This document shows, one piece after another, positions 44,364 through 53,784 of a stretch of DNA of 64,000 nt. Origin of the DNA: Billgrantia endophytica. Lineage in GTDB: Bacteria; Pseudomonadota; Gammaproteobacteria; Pseudomonadales; Halomonadaceae. The translations under genes were made by a program, and so were the position numbers. Where the stretch lies: assembly GCF_002879615.1 (NCBI RefSeq), contig NZ_PNRF01000031.1:1-64000 (forward strand). The letters run 5' to 3'. Position 1 is the stretch's first letter; each line of letters starts with the position of its first letter. The notes beneath the pieces are model-generated. The model was not told where the DNA came from. It did no database searches and was given only the letters and a program-made list of their open reading frames with translations.

Positions 44364-46484
44364 ATGCCGCGTAACCATGAAGGTCAGCCAGCGGAGGAAT
44401 TGACTGATAACGTTCAGGAAATCGCCAATGACGCTGAAAAGTATGATTTTGGTGCAAAAATCCGGCCGCTAACCGGTTGGCAATTTGCCATGGTGTCTGC
44501 TCTGGGTGTTCTCTACAGTGCGTTTCACCTCGCCGTACTTAACATTTTGCCGTTGGATGAATGGGTATTTCGCGCCATCCACGTCAACATGGCAGCGGTC
44601 ATTGCGTTCACGGTCTACTCGACCTTCGGTCGTTCCGAGCGATCTCGCGCTCCTTGGTGGGACTTAGCGCTTGGCGCAATGGCGATTGTGTGTACTGCTT
44701 ATATCTGGTGGCAGTTAGATGGATTGATCGTCAGAACTGGTGTGATGATGACGACTTGGGACGTCATTATCGCGACGGTGGGCATTTTCATCGTTATTGA
44801 ATTTGCTCGCCGATCTGCTGGGCTAGCATTACCTATTTTGGCCATGGTTTTCCTGTTGTACGGCATTATTGGGCCCTGGCTTCCCGGCGTCTTGTTTCAT
44901 CGTGGATTTGGATTTGGAGAATTCACCACTTTCGTATACAGCATGGAAGGGGTGTTCGGCATCACCACGGCGGCAGCAGCCCAGTACATTGTGCTTTTCG
45001 TGACGTTCGCGGCCTTTCTACAGGTATCAAAAGTCGGCGATCTCTTCATGAATTTGGCTTTTGCGGCGATGGGACGAGCCAGAGGCGGCCCGGCCAAGGC
45101 AGCGGTTGCGGGTAGTATTTTCTTTGGCATGATTAGTGGTAGCGGTGTGGCGAATGTGGTCGCATCAGGCACTTTTACTATCCCGGTTATGCGGCGCGTA
45201 GGATATCCACGCAGCAGTGCCGGTGCCATTGAAGCTGCTGCTTCGACCGGCGGGCAGTTGGCTCCTCCCATTATGGGGGCCGGTGCCTTTATCATGGCGG
45301 AAATCACCGGCATTCCATATACTCATATCGCCTTGGCTGCCATACCACCATGCCTGCTTTACTATCTGGCTGTCTACATTCATGTGGATCTTGAGGCCAT
45401 CAAGAAAAATATTCATGGTCTGCCGCGTTCGGAATTACCCAAGTTTCGCCCCATGCTGCGGGAAATCTTTTTGCTGCTGCCATTGGGAACGCTACTTGCC
45501 TTCCTCATTACAGGTTATTCTATAATCGCCGCGGGCTCGTGGGGTGTCGCTACAGCTGTATTAGTGCTGCTGAGGAACCAACTGGCCTTGGATAGTCGCT
45601 GGTTAGCGACGCCCTTGGTTGTGCTTATTCTGGCGATAGTCCTCCTCCCGGGTTTGCCGGCAAACACCTACGGTGTGTTAACCATCGTTTCTGGGTTTTT
45701 GGCGCTAACGGTGGGCTACTTATACGAACGACCAAAGACCGCTTTGTTTGAGGTTTTTGGCAACGTTGCGCGAGACATCCTCAAGGCACTCGAACAGGCC
45801 AGCCGGCAGTCGCTGCAATTAGCAGCCGTATGTGCTTGTGCTGGAATAATCGTCGGGGTGATCGGCCTTACTGGCCTGGGTGGGCGCTTCTCGGCATTAC
45901 TCTTGAGTGTGGCGGGACAGAGCGAGATCATCGCGTTGATTTGTGCCATGTTGGTTGCACTGATACTGGGTATGGGCATGCCAACCACTGCGGCCTATGC
46001 AATTGCTGCAAGTGTTGTAGCACCCAGCCTACAACGTATGGGAATTGAACCTCTTTCAGCTCATTTCTTTGTCTTCTATTACGCCGTTATATCGACGATT
46101 ACTCCACCGATAGCCTTGTCTGCATTTGCTGGTGCTGCGTTAGCAGGCGCTAATCCGTGGAAAACATCTTTTAAATCAGTGCGCTATGGCATTGCGGCAT
46201 TTATCGTTCCTTTCTTGTTTGTCTACCATGATGAAATCTTAATGCAGGGGGAATGGTATTCGATCATACAAGTCGTAACGACTGCTGCGATAGCCGTCTG
46301 GATGATAGCCATTGCCAGCGAAGGTTGGTTTAGAGGAGCACTGAATCCGCTCATGCGCGTCCTGTTCACAGTCGCAGCTGTTTGCCTATTCGCGGGGGGG
46401 ATCTATACCGATTTGATCGGACTAGCACTAGGAGCTTGCTTAATTAAATCTCGTTATTTTCCGGCAGGGCGCCTGGCTCAATAG
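44364..46484 (+). CDS. TRAP transporter fused permease (DctQM, TAXI type)
   Basis: The 706-residue membrane protein has a short N-terminal tail, a DctQ-like four-helix part and a DctM-like core (SGSGVANVVASGTFTIPVMR, AAASTGGQLAPPIMGAGAFI, GMGMPTTAAYAIAASVVAP, then STITPPIALSAFAGAALAGA). Fused permeases of this size work with TAXI binding proteins, and one is encoded next. GAGAGG precedes the ATG at 44364, and the frame is open upstream. Confidence 0.92.
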   Translation: MPRNHEGQPAEELTDNVQEIANDAEKYDFGAKIRPLTGWQFAMVSALGVLYSAFHLAVLNILPLDEWVFRAIHVNMAAVIAFTVYSTFGRSERSRAPWWDLALGAMAIVCTAYIWWQLDGLIVRTGVMMTTWDVIIATVGIFIVIEFARRSAGLALPILAMVFLLYGIIGPWLPGVLFHRGFGFGEFTTFVYSMEGVFGITTAAAAQYIVLFVTFAAFLQVSKVGDLFMNLAFAAMGRARGGPAKAAVAGSIFFGMISGSGVANVVASGTFTIPVMRRVGYPRSSAGAIEAAASTGGQLAPPIMGAGAFIMAEITGIPYTHIALAAIPPCLLYYLAVYIHVDLEAIKKNIHGLPRSELPKFRPMLREIFLLLPLGTLLAFLITGYSIIAAGSWGVATAVLVLLRNQLALDSRWLATPLVVLILAIVLLPGLPANTYGVLTIVSGFLALTVGYLYERPKTALFEVFGNVARDILKALEQASRQSLQLAAVCACAGIIVGVIGLTGLGGRFSALLLSVAGQSEIIALICAMLVALILGMGMPTTAAYAIAASVVAPSLQRMGIEPLSAHFFVFYYAVISTITPPIALSAFAGAALAGANPWKTSFKSVRYGIAAFIVPFLFVYHDEILMQGEWYSIIQVVTTAAIAVWMIAIASEGWFRGALNPLMRVLFTVAAVCLFAGGIYTDLIGLALGACLIKSRYFPAGRLAQ

Positions 46485-46543
46485 CTGGAATAAAAACGGC
46501 GAGGTAGCCACTCGTCAAACATTAGTAATAAAGGAGTTTAACC

Positions 46544-47524
46544 ATGATGCGTTACATTGTAACTACATTGGGTGTGTTCGTACTTTCGACCTCAGTCAGT
46601 GTTGCACAAGATCAATCAGACTGGCCGAGTAATATAGTGATCGGTACGGCATCTCCAGGCGGAACACATGCTATCTACGGTCAAGGCCTTGCTTCGATCA
46701 TTTCAAACCACTTGGATATGCCGGCCTCTACACAACAAACACAAGGCCCTAATCAGAATTTGGTGCTTACCCAGATGAATCGGATCGATATCGGACTAAC
46801 CACAATGGGGCCGGCATATGAAGCATGGACGGGTGAGCTTGAACTTAACCCTGGGGTTGAGCATCAGGATGTCCGGGCTCTGATCCCCATGTACATCACA
46901 CCCTTCCAAGTAGCATCACTTGAGCGTTCGGGAATCGCTTCGGTTGAAGACCTTGATGGAAAAATCGTGGGTACAGGGCCACGGGGAGGCACCGGTGGTA
47001 CGTACTGGCAACGTTGGTTCGATGCGCTGGGACTCAATGTCACCATTCGAAATGGACCGCTCGGTGATCAAACTTCCCAACTGGCGGATGGACGTTTAGA
47101 TGCTGTAGCGACAGCGGCCGGCTTACCAATTTCGGCATTCAGCGAACTCGAGGCAACCGTTCCCGCCAATGTCTTTTCTCTTTCCAACGAGCAGATCGAA
47201 GAATTGCTGCCTGACTTACCTTACGCGAGACAGTTCACGATCCCAGCCCAAACCTATGATTCCCTGGATGAACCCGTCGAATCACTAGGAATGTGGAATT
47301 TCGTCATCGTAAACAAAGACATGCCTGATGACTTGGCATATGAAATCGTGAAGGCTGTATTCGATCATCATGACGAGCTATTGGCGACACACTCTTCGGC
47401 TGCGGAGACGTTGGTGGACAATGTCGTTGAAAATGACTTCTTGTGGCTGCATCCAGGTGCCGTACGTTACTACGAAGAGCAAGGTATTGAGCTTCCCGAA
47501 GGCGCGCTTCCCCAAGACATCTAG
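46544..47524 (+). CDS. TAXI family TRAP transporter substrate-binding protein
   Basis: The 326-residue protein has a signal peptide (VLSTSVSVAQ-DQ) and TAXI motifs: IVIGTASPGGTHAIYGQGLA, QGPNQNLVLTQMNRIDIGLT, GKIVGTGPRGGTGGTYWQR and a C-terminal EGALPQDI. AAGGAG precedes the ATG. It delivers the substrate, probably a dicarboxylate given the enzymes that follow, to the fused permease. Confidence 0.92.
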   Translation: MMRYIVTTLGVFVLSTSVSVAQDQSDWPSNIVIGTASPGGTHAIYGQGLASIISNHLDMPASTQQTQGPNQNLVLTQMNRIDIGLTTMGPAYEAWTGELELNPGVEHQDVRALIPMYITPFQVASLERSGIASVEDLDGKIVGTGPRGGTGGTYWQRWFDALGLNVTIRNGPLGDQTSQLADGRLDAVATAAGLPISAFSELEATVPANVFSLSNEQIEELLPDLPYARQFTIPAQTYDSLDEPVESLGMWNFVIVNKDMPDDLAYEIVKAVFDHHDELLATHSSAAETLVDNVVENDFLWLHPGAVRYYEEQGIELPEGALPQDI

Positions 47525-47534
47525 GAATAGTTAT

Positions 47535-48890
47535 ATGCAACTTAATGAACAAATTTCCGCCATTGATTCTCCTTGGTTCGGTAAAAGCTTTACCGATCCG
47601 GAAATGCGACGAATTTTTTCGTCTTATCGCTATATCGAGCACTGCATCGATGTGGAAGTTGCTCTAGCCAAGGCGCAAGCGCGCCTTGGTCTTATTCCAA
47701 CTTCTGCTGCTGAAGGAATCGAGAATAGCGTCGAGGTTGCTGGTTTGAACTTCGAGCGTCTGCAGCACGAAACCGATATCGTGGGTTATCCCATTTTGCC
47801 TTTGGTTGAACAGCTCTCTGCCATGTGCGGAGATGCTGGACGTTATCTGCACTGGGGTGCAACTACGCAAGACATCATGGATACTGCCATTATCCTCCAG
47901 GTGCGGGAAGGGCTTGCGTTAATTGACGCGCGGCTGAGCAGCTTAAAGGCTACCCTCGGACGCTTAGCCAAAGAGCATCGCGACACGGTGATGGCAGGGC
48001 GTACCCATCTCCAGCATGCGCTACCCATCACCTTCGGCTACAAGGCAGCTGTTTGGTTGTCCTCACTGGAACGCCACATAGAACGCCTTGAGCAGTTGCG
48101 TGAGCGTGTCTTGATAGGGCAATTTTCAGGTGCCGCCGGCACTTTAGCCTCGCTGGGTGAATCAGGGCTGGAAGTACAGGAAGCCCTGATGAAGGAACTT
48201 GAGCTAAAGACACCTTCGATTACGTGGCATTCTGCTAGGGATACAGTGACCGAGGTCGTTCAGTTCCTTGCCATGGTCAATGGCAGTCTCGCCAAGATTG
48301 CTTGTGACGTATCGATCATGATGATGACCGAGATCGGTGAGGTGTCGGAGCCCTTCGTGAGGCACCGCGGTGCCAGCAGCACCATGCCCCAGAAACAAAA
48401 TCCGGTGGCTTGCGAATTGATTCTAGCGAGCGCCAAAGTGGTAAGGCAGCATGCCGGACTCATGCTGGATGCCATGGTTCATGACTTTGAGCGAGCGACT
48501 GGTCCTTGGCATCTGGAGTGGTTTGCCATACCGGAAAGTTTTGGGCTTACATCAGGGTCATTGTCGCAGTCGGTGCATATGCTCGATGGTCTTGTCGTCG
48601 ATAAAGCCAATATGAAACGTAATCTCGACATGTCGAAAGGGTTGATCGTATCTGAATCCGTGATGATGGCCCTGGCGCCAGAGATTGGCCGTAAGCCGGC
48701 ACACGATCTTGTCTATCTCGCTTGTCGCAAGTCAATCGAGACCGGACAGCCGCTTCTCGAGATACTGATAAAAATGCCTGAAGTCACCGATACGCTGACG
48801 ACGGAAAGGCTAACCTGGCTCCTCGACCCCGCCAACTATGTCGGCACGGCCCCGCAAATGGTCGACAGAATGGTGGCCAGTCATGAGTAA
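47535..48890 (+). CDS. Lyase of the adenylosuccinate lyase / carboxymuconate cycloisomerase family
   Basis: The 451-residue enzyme is of the fumarase/aspartase superfamily: HWGATTQDIMDTA (motif 1), GRTHLQHALPITFGYKAAVW (motif 2) and the signature GASSTMPQKQNPVACELIL. The SSTMPQKQNP form is typical of PcaB-like and related lyases. It breaks a C-N or C-C bond beta to a carboxylate. The actual substrate is unknown. The neighbouring D-tartrate dehydratase suggests a C4-dicarboxylate. Its stop overlaps the next start. Confidence 0.82.
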   Translation: MQLNEQISAIDSPWFGKSFTDPEMRRIFSSYRYIEHCIDVEVALAKAQARLGLIPTSAAEGIENSVEVAGLNFERLQHETDIVGYPILPLVEQLSAMCGDAGRYLHWGATTQDIMDTAIILQVREGLALIDARLSSLKATLGRLAKEHRDTVMAGRTHLQHALPITFGYKAAVWLSSLERHIERLEQLRERVLIGQFSGAAGTLASLGESGLEVQEALMKELELKTPSITWHSARDTVTEVVQFLAMVNGSLAKIACDVSIMMMTEIGEVSEPFVRHRGASSTMPQKQNPVACELILASAKVVRQHAGLMLDAMVHDFERATGPWHLEWFAIPESFGLTSGSLSQSVHMLDGLVVDKANMKRNLDMSKGLIVSESVMMALAPEIGRKPAHDLVYLACRKSIETGQPLLEILIKMPEVTDTLTTERLTWLLDPANYVGTAPQMVDRMVASHE

Positions 48891-50325
48891 GGCTGACACA
48901 GTGGTTCGTCATGAAAGCGATGCCGAAGGTGTGGTCGACATACCAGCTCATCGTTACTGGGGCGCACAGACGCAGCGTGCGCTGGAACTCTTTACGGTGG
49001 GAAATGAGAAGCTTCCCTCTCGTATCGTGCACACCTTTGGTTGGCATAAAGCAGCGGCAGCTTATGCCAATCAACAATTGGGATGTTTGCCGCACTCGAT
49101 GGCAAAGATCGTCGAAGAGGCTTCACTTGAAGTCGCCTCAGGTCTTCTTGACGACCATTTTCCGCTCCCCTTGTGGCAGACCGGAAGTGGCACGCAAACG
49201 AACATGAATGCTAATGAGGTCATTGCCAATCGGGCCAATGAGCTGCAGGGCTTTCCCTTGGGGTCCAAGCATCCAGTGCATCCGAATGACCATGTCAATC
49301 GGAGTCAGTCGTCGAACGACAGCTTTCCTACCGTCATGAATGTGGCGGCCACTCTGGCTGTTAGAGAAGACTTGCTCCCTGAGCTGAAGCGCTTGGAAGC
49401 GGTGTTTACCACTAAGGCTGCGGAGTTCAGCCAGGCCATGCGTATTGGACGCACTCATCTTAATGATGCCGTTCCGATGCTGGTGGGCCAGAGCTTCGAT
49501 GTCTATCGACGGCAAATCGAACTTGGTATCGGCCGAATCAAGGAAACACTGGTCCGCCTTGAGGAAGTGCCCCAAGGCGGCACGGCGATTGGCACAGGGG
49601 CGAACGCCCCCAAAGGATTTGATACGTTTTTTTGTGAACGAATGTCGGCATTGCTATCCATTCCTATTCACCCAGCACAGGTGAAAGGCGAAGCGATGTC
49701 AGCGCATGATGCATTGGTGGAGCTTTCTGGAAGCCTGAACGGCTTGGCCGTTACGTTAACCAAGATCGCGAATGATATTCGCCTGTTAAGTGCAGGCCCA
49801 CGCAGTGGTATCGGCGAATACCTGATTCCTGACGATGGCCTCAGCTCCTCGATCATGCCGGGGAAGCGCAATGCGACGGTAGCAGAGGTATTAATACAGG
49901 TTTGCCAGCGAGTGATGGGGAGTCATGTCACCGTGACACACGCCGGGGCGTCAGGCCTGTTCGAGTTAAATGTCGCCAAGCCGGTACTTATCCATGCCGT
50001 ACTAGAATCCATCGAGCTGCTGACAGATGCTTGTGGGGTCTTCCGGGAGCGTCTGCTCATTGGATTAGCGGTGGATCGGGAAAGGCTGGAAAAGAATGTC
50101 TCGATGTCCTTGATGCTAGCTACGGGCCTATCGCCGCTGATTGGGTATGACAAAGTGGCAGAGATATCCCGTAAGGCCCAGAAAGAGGGAACATCGGTGC
50201 GCGATGCTGCGCTGGCGCTTGCCTATGTGTCGCCACAAGATTTTGACTCCTATACGGCACCTTCTTCTATGCTGGGCCCATTCGCGTCCGTAACGGTACC
50301 GATCAGGAGCGTTGATGAAAATTAA
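48883..50325 (+). CDS. Class II fumarase-like lyase
   Basis: The 480-residue protein has PAHRYWGAQTQRALELF, GSGTQTNMNANEVIANRANE, HVNRSQSSNDSFPT, GRTHLNDAVPMLVGQ and the catalytic-loop signature SSSIMPGKRNATVAEV. Classical FumC has MPGKVNP at this place, so two residues next to the substrate differ. It may use fumarate, or a related acid such as a substituted fumarate. The ATG overlaps the previous stop and its own stop overlaps the next gene, which indicates tight translational coupling. Confidence 0.83.
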   Translation: MSKADTVVRHESDAEGVVDIPAHRYWGAQTQRALELFTVGNEKLPSRIVHTFGWHKAAAAYANQQLGCLPHSMAKIVEEASLEVASGLLDDHFPLPLWQTGSGTQTNMNANEVIANRANELQGFPLGSKHPVHPNDHVNRSQSSNDSFPTVMNVAATLAVREDLLPELKRLEAVFTTKAAEFSQAMRIGRTHLNDAVPMLVGQSFDVYRRQIELGIGRIKETLVRLEEVPQGGTAIGTGANAPKGFDTFFCERMSALLSIPIHPAQVKGEAMSAHDALVELSGSLNGLAVTLTKIANDIRLLSAGPRSGIGEYLIPDDGLSSSIMPGKRNATVAEVLIQVCQRVMGSHVTVTHAGASGLFELNVAKPVLIHAVLESIELLTDACGVFRERLLIGLAVDRERLEKNVSMSLMLATGLSPLIGYDKVAEISRKAQKEGTSVRDAALALAYVSPQDFDSYTAPSSMLGPFASVTVPIRSVDEN

Positions 50326-51472
50326 TCGAATAACAGAAAAAGACTTGCCCATTTCGTCTCCGGGATCGAATGCGGTCGTTAATTTTAAAGGTCTCACCAC
50401 CAGTGTAGTCATGATAGAAAGCGATATTGTTCGTAACGGCAAGGCCTTGGTGGGGTATGGTTTCGGCTCCATTGGAAGATGGGGAGTAGGAGGGCTACTC
50501 AGGGAACGCTTCATTCCACGCCTGATGGCTGCACCTGCGGACACGCTGCTAGATGATGCAGGCCTTATCGATCCCTTCCGTTGTTGGGAGGTGGCCATGG
50601 CCAACGAAAAACCGGGCGGGCACGGTGAGCGTGCGGTGGCGTTGGGAGCACTTGACATGGCGCTATGGGACCTCTTGGCCAAGGCAGAAGATGTGCCTTT
50701 ATGGCGGCTGTTGGCGAACCGCTTTCGTAACGGAGTCGCGGATGAGAGAGTGGAGGTATATGCCGCTGGTGGTTATTACGAGGAATCCCATTCGCTTCAG
50801 GTCTTGAAAGATGAAATGCAACGCTATTGCGATCTTGGCTATACGTCAGCCAAAATAAAAATCGGTGGAGCTGTACTCAGCGAGGATATGAAACGGATTG
50901 AAGCAGCCATCTCGGTATTAGGTAGTCCAAGCGCCTTGGCGGTGGATGCGAATGGACGTTTCGATCTAAAAACCGCATTGAGTTATGCGGAAGCGATCGA
51001 ACCATTAAAGTTACGCTGGTACGAAGAGGCTGGAGATCCTCTTGACTACCGTTTGCAGGCGACATTGGCCGAACATACCAGCACCCCATTGGCGGGCGGC
51101 GAAAATATCTTCTCATCTCAGGATGCCAAGAACTTACTCCGTTATGCCGGTATGCGCCCCGACCGTGACATCCTTCAGTTTGACTGCGGTCTATCTTACG
51201 GACTACCTGACTATCTCAAGACGTTGTCATTAATGGCGGAGCATGGATGGTCATGGCGTTCTGTGCACCCTCATGGTGGCCATCAAATGTCGTTGAATCT
51301 GGCGGCGGGCCTGGGTCTGGGAGGCAACGAGTCTTACCCTGGGGTTTTCCAACCATTAGGAGGGTTCGCCGATCACATTGTGATCGAAAACGGGTCAGTA
51401 CGTTTGCATGATACTCCCGGTATAGGCTTTGAACTCAAGCCCAAACTTTGGGACTGGCTTCGGTCCTTATAA
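50315..51472 (+). CDS. tarD: D(-)-tartrate dehydratase (enolase superfamily)
   Basis: The 385-residue protein aligns along its length with the D-tartrate dehydratase described from Bradyrhizobium, as far as I recall that sequence. Conserved residues fall two positions lower: K180-x-K182 (AKIKIGG), metal ligands D211 (LAVDANG), E237 (RWYEE) and E263 (GGEN), and H320 in HPHGGHQMSLN. The enzyme dehydrates D-tartrate to oxaloacetate. It ends the operon. AGGAG precedes the ATG. The sequence match is strong but substrate specificity was not tested. Confidence 0.85.
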   Translation: MKINRITEKDLPISSPGSNAVVNFKGLTTSVVMIESDIVRNGKALVGYGFGSIGRWGVGGLLRERFIPRLMAAPADTLLDDAGLIDPFRCWEVAMANEKPGGHGERAVALGALDMALWDLLAKAEDVPLWRLLANRFRNGVADERVEVYAAGGYYEESHSLQVLKDEMQRYCDLGYTSAKIKIGGAVLSEDMKRIEAAISVLGSPSALAVDANGRFDLKTALSYAEAIEPLKLRWYEEAGDPLDYRLQATLAEHTSTPLAGGENIFSSQDAKNLLRYAGMRPDRDILQFDCGLSYGLPDYLKTLSLMAEHGWSWRSVHPHGGHQMSLNLAAGLGLGGNESYPGVFQPLGGFADHIVIENGSVRLHDTPGIGFELKPKLWDWLRSL

Positions 51473-51673
51473 CTCCTTCAACTGAGCAGGTGAAATGCCT
51501 CGGTCGGCTGATCGGAGAATGATTGTAAAATCTGGTGGGTGGCGGTCAGGTCGTGCACCTCAGCCGCGACACCGTAAGCCCCTTGAGATAGAGCGAAGGG
51601 ACTTCCGGCAGTTGCTCAGGAGCCGCTGCTGTAGCCTCTCCAGCAGCGTTTTCTCGGGCCTCGGCGCTCAGCG

Positions 51674-51835
51674 TGGCGATACAGAGGCCGTCAAGTCGGC
51701 CATCGAGGTGAGCAGCAAGAGTTGGGAAACCAACCTCACCTATATCGATTGATGGAACCGCTGGGAAAAGGCGCCTGCGGCGCCAGTCGCGATGGGTACC
51801 AGCGCTCCTACAGGGTGGAAAAAGCCGCTGTTGGA
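51674..51835 (+). repeat. Right copy of the 162-bp direct repeat
   Basis: It contains the last 26 codons of the FadR-type gene without its 5' part, then the stop and the REP-like region. Unlike the left copy, the REP element continues here (GGCAGCTTTAGCTCGTGAC), so this side preserves the original junction with the downstream chromosome. The 200 bases between the tartrate gene and this repeat hold nothing recognisable. Confidence 0.9.
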
Positions 51836-51874
51836 GGCAGCTTTAGCTCGTGACCGGCCCCCCCTGACTGGAGA

Positions 51875-52681
51875 TCAGGCCGTCGACACCGTATACACCA
51901 TCTGGGCAGCCAGGATCACCAGCATCACCGCAAACACCCGCTTGAGGGTAGCCACCGGCAGCCGGTGCGCAAGCCTTGCCCCCAGCGGTGCGGTCAGAAT
52001 GCTCAGCGGCGCCATCAGCAGCAGCGCGGGAAGATAGACATAGCCCAGCGCGGCGCTTGGCAGCCCACTGACGCTCCAGCCATTGATCAGGTAGCCTAGT
52101 GAGCCGGCCAGCGCGATCGGCAGGCCCACGGCGGCCGAGGTGCCGATGGCGTGCTGTACCTTGATGTTGCACCAGGTGAGAAACGGCACGGTCAGCGCCC
52201 CGCCGCCGATCGCCACCAGCGCCGAGATGCCGCCGATGCCGGTGCCCGCCGCAGTGATGCCGAGCGGCCCCGGCAGCCCGCGCGATGGCCTGGGCCTCAG
52301 GTTGGCCAGCATCTGCAGCGCCATCAGCATCATGAAACAAGCGAAGAAGATCGCCAACTCGCGGGTGGGAATCAGGGCGGCGACAAAGGTCGCCAGGAAG
52401 GTACCCACCAGAATGCCCGGAGTGATGAAACGCACCACGTGCCAGCGCACCGCACCGTGACGATGATGGGAGCGCAGGCTGGAGAGCGAGGATGGCACGA
52501 TGGCGGCCATCGACGTGCCCAGCGCCAGGTGCGCGAGATGCTCATGGGGAACGCCCTGCAACACGAACAACGAGGTCAGCACAGGCACCATGATCCCCCC
52601 GCCGCCAATGCCCAGCAAGCCAGCCATCAAACCGACGAAACCACCCAGCGCCAGATAGGACAACCACCATACCAGCTCCAA
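51875..52681 (-). CDS. TSUP family membrane permease (TauE/SafE)
   Basis: The 268-residue membrane protein has about eight helices and the duplicated TSUP motifs GLMAGLLGIGGGGIMVPVL and GIGGISALVAIGGGALTVPF. The family exports or imports sulfite, sulfoacetate or other small anions. The substrate is unknown here. It is a single gene flanked by REP sequences. Confidence 0.9.
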   Translation of the reverse strand: MELVWWLSYLALGGFVGLMAGLLGIGGGGIMVPVLTSLFVLQGVPHEHLAHLALGTSMAAIVPSSLSSLRSHHRHGAVRWHVVRFITPGILVGTFLATFVAALIPTRELAIFFACFMMLMALQMLANLRPRPSRGLPGPLGITAAGTGIGGISALVAIGGGALTVPFLTWCNIKVQHAIGTSAAVGLPIALAGSLGYLINGWSVSGLPSAALGYVYLPALLLMAPLSILTAPLGARLAHRLPVATLKRVFAVMLVILAAQMVYTVSTA

Positions 52682-52805
52682 TGTCTTACTCCTTTTCGAG
52701 ATCGCGTACCGCGGGAGCCGCTAGTGTAGTGGAAAACGCGGCGCCGGTTGCGAGGGGGACCCCAGGGCTCCCACAGCGATACTCTCCACCCAGGAGGAAC
52801 AAACC

Positions 52806-52864
52806 GCTGTCGGAGCTAGCTTCAGCTCGCGACCGCGGTGTTGTCCGCGTTAGCGATAACTGCC
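52806..52864 (+). repeat. REP-like element, copy 1
   Basis: This 59-base unit (GCTGTCGGAGCTAGCTTCAG, then CTCGCGACCGCGGTGTTG and CCGCGTTAGCGATAACTGCC) is repeated 139 bases downstream with few mismatches. Its first half also matches the sequence after the right island repeat. Confidence 0.8.
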
Positions 52865-52944
52865 AAGCACATCAGCCTCCGCCGAGGCGCCTGCGGCGGC
52901 AGTCGCGACGCAAAGCGGTGCTCCCACAAGGGTGGAACAAGCAG

Positions 52945-53003
52945 GCTGTGGGAGATAGCGTCAGCTCGCGACTGCGGTGTTGCCCGCGTTAGCGATAACT
53001 GCC
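52945..53003 (+). repeat. REP-like element, copy 2
   Basis: This is the second copy of the 59-base unit, differing at about six positions. An inverted half (GCAGTCGCGACGCAAAGCGG, TGCTCCCAC) lies between the two copies, giving a REPIN-like pair. The remaining bases from here to the next small gene contain no convincing gene. Confidence 0.8.
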
Positions 53004-53275
53004 GGTAGCGAGTCTTGCGTGGCGTCGGGTAGGGTTGTGCATGCGGTTCATACTGCCTCCTGGTGGTAGTCCTGGGTAGTCGACCAAGATGGTCCTTCTC
53101 CTTCGAAACCGGCGGTGACCTGGCGGCCTTTACAGCATGGGAAAGGAAGCGGGCGGTGTGGGGTCCATGATCTCCCGGAAATGCACTTGGGGTGGGGTTG
53201 TCGACATTGACGCGCCGCAGCATTCGCTGCTAACATGTCTATCGTTGAGAGGCAACCATTCAAGAGGTACTTCAG

Positions 53276-53521
53276 ATGAAAGTTCAATGCATAGATGCCC
53301 AGAGCGCCGAAACGATCGTACATCATGCCGCACAGCACCGACTTCAGGACCATGGTGTTTCCATCTCTGCCGAGGGTAATACTCTGAGCGTGGTACCGAC
53401 CAATGCCTTCGTGGGTTTGCTCTCCAACGCCATCGGCATGATGTTCGGACTGTTCCTCACTCGCCCTGAGCGCGAAGCCGATCAGCAGCAGGCTGTCAAC
53501 GGTGGCACTACCACTCCTTGA
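53276..53521 (+). CDS. Small hypothetical protein, 81 residues
   Basis: The ATG follows AAGAGGTAC at a suitable distance. The protein begins MKVQCIDAQSAETIVHHAAQ and has a hydrophobic stretch VGLLSNAIGMMFGLFLTRPE near residues 46-65 that could be one membrane helix. I recognise no family. Its 3' end overlaps a gene remnant on the other strand. Confidence 0.5.
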   Translation: MKVQCIDAQSAETIVHHAAQHRLQDHGVSISAEGNTLSVVPTNAFVGLLSNAIGMMFGLFLTRPEREADQQQAVNGGTTTP

Positions 53522-53697
53522 ATGAGCGCATCATCACCCAGTTCATAATGTCCAGCCTCGTGAACCAACAATTCATAACCGGGGCTAGTACAATCCTCTC
53601 CAATCATCCCGCTCCAGGCTCGCCGGTCATTTGTCATATCGCCATGGACCACATGGCTGTCGATGAGCTTTTGAGTCAGAGTACGCGGTTTGGCCAT
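53482..53697 (-). pseudogene. Possible aconitase-superfamily N-terminal remnant
   Basis: On the minus strand an ATG starts MAKPRTLTQKLIDSHVVHGD, like the first helix of 3-isopropylmalate dehydratase/homoaconitase large subunits. The following residues do not continue the fold and the frame stops after about 70 residues. This may be a decayed fragment, or a chance resemblance. Confidence 0.3.
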
Positions 53698-53784
53698 GAT
53701 GGTGTGCCTCCTGAAGGCAGTGCCCGCCAATATGCGTAAGCACAGGCGGGCAAACCAAGAGCGTATGGGCCTGTTATTTGGTTG

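Noticed and set aside
52806..53003. Possible CRISPR array
   Set aside because: There are only two direct copies with an inverted half between them. Spacing and unit length fit REP elements, and no cas gene is present.
53590..53615. A further tRNA-Gly tail copy (TCCCGCTCCAGGCTC)
   Set aside because: Only 15 bases match, it lies within another small frame, and the adjacent acceptor and T-arm bases are absent.
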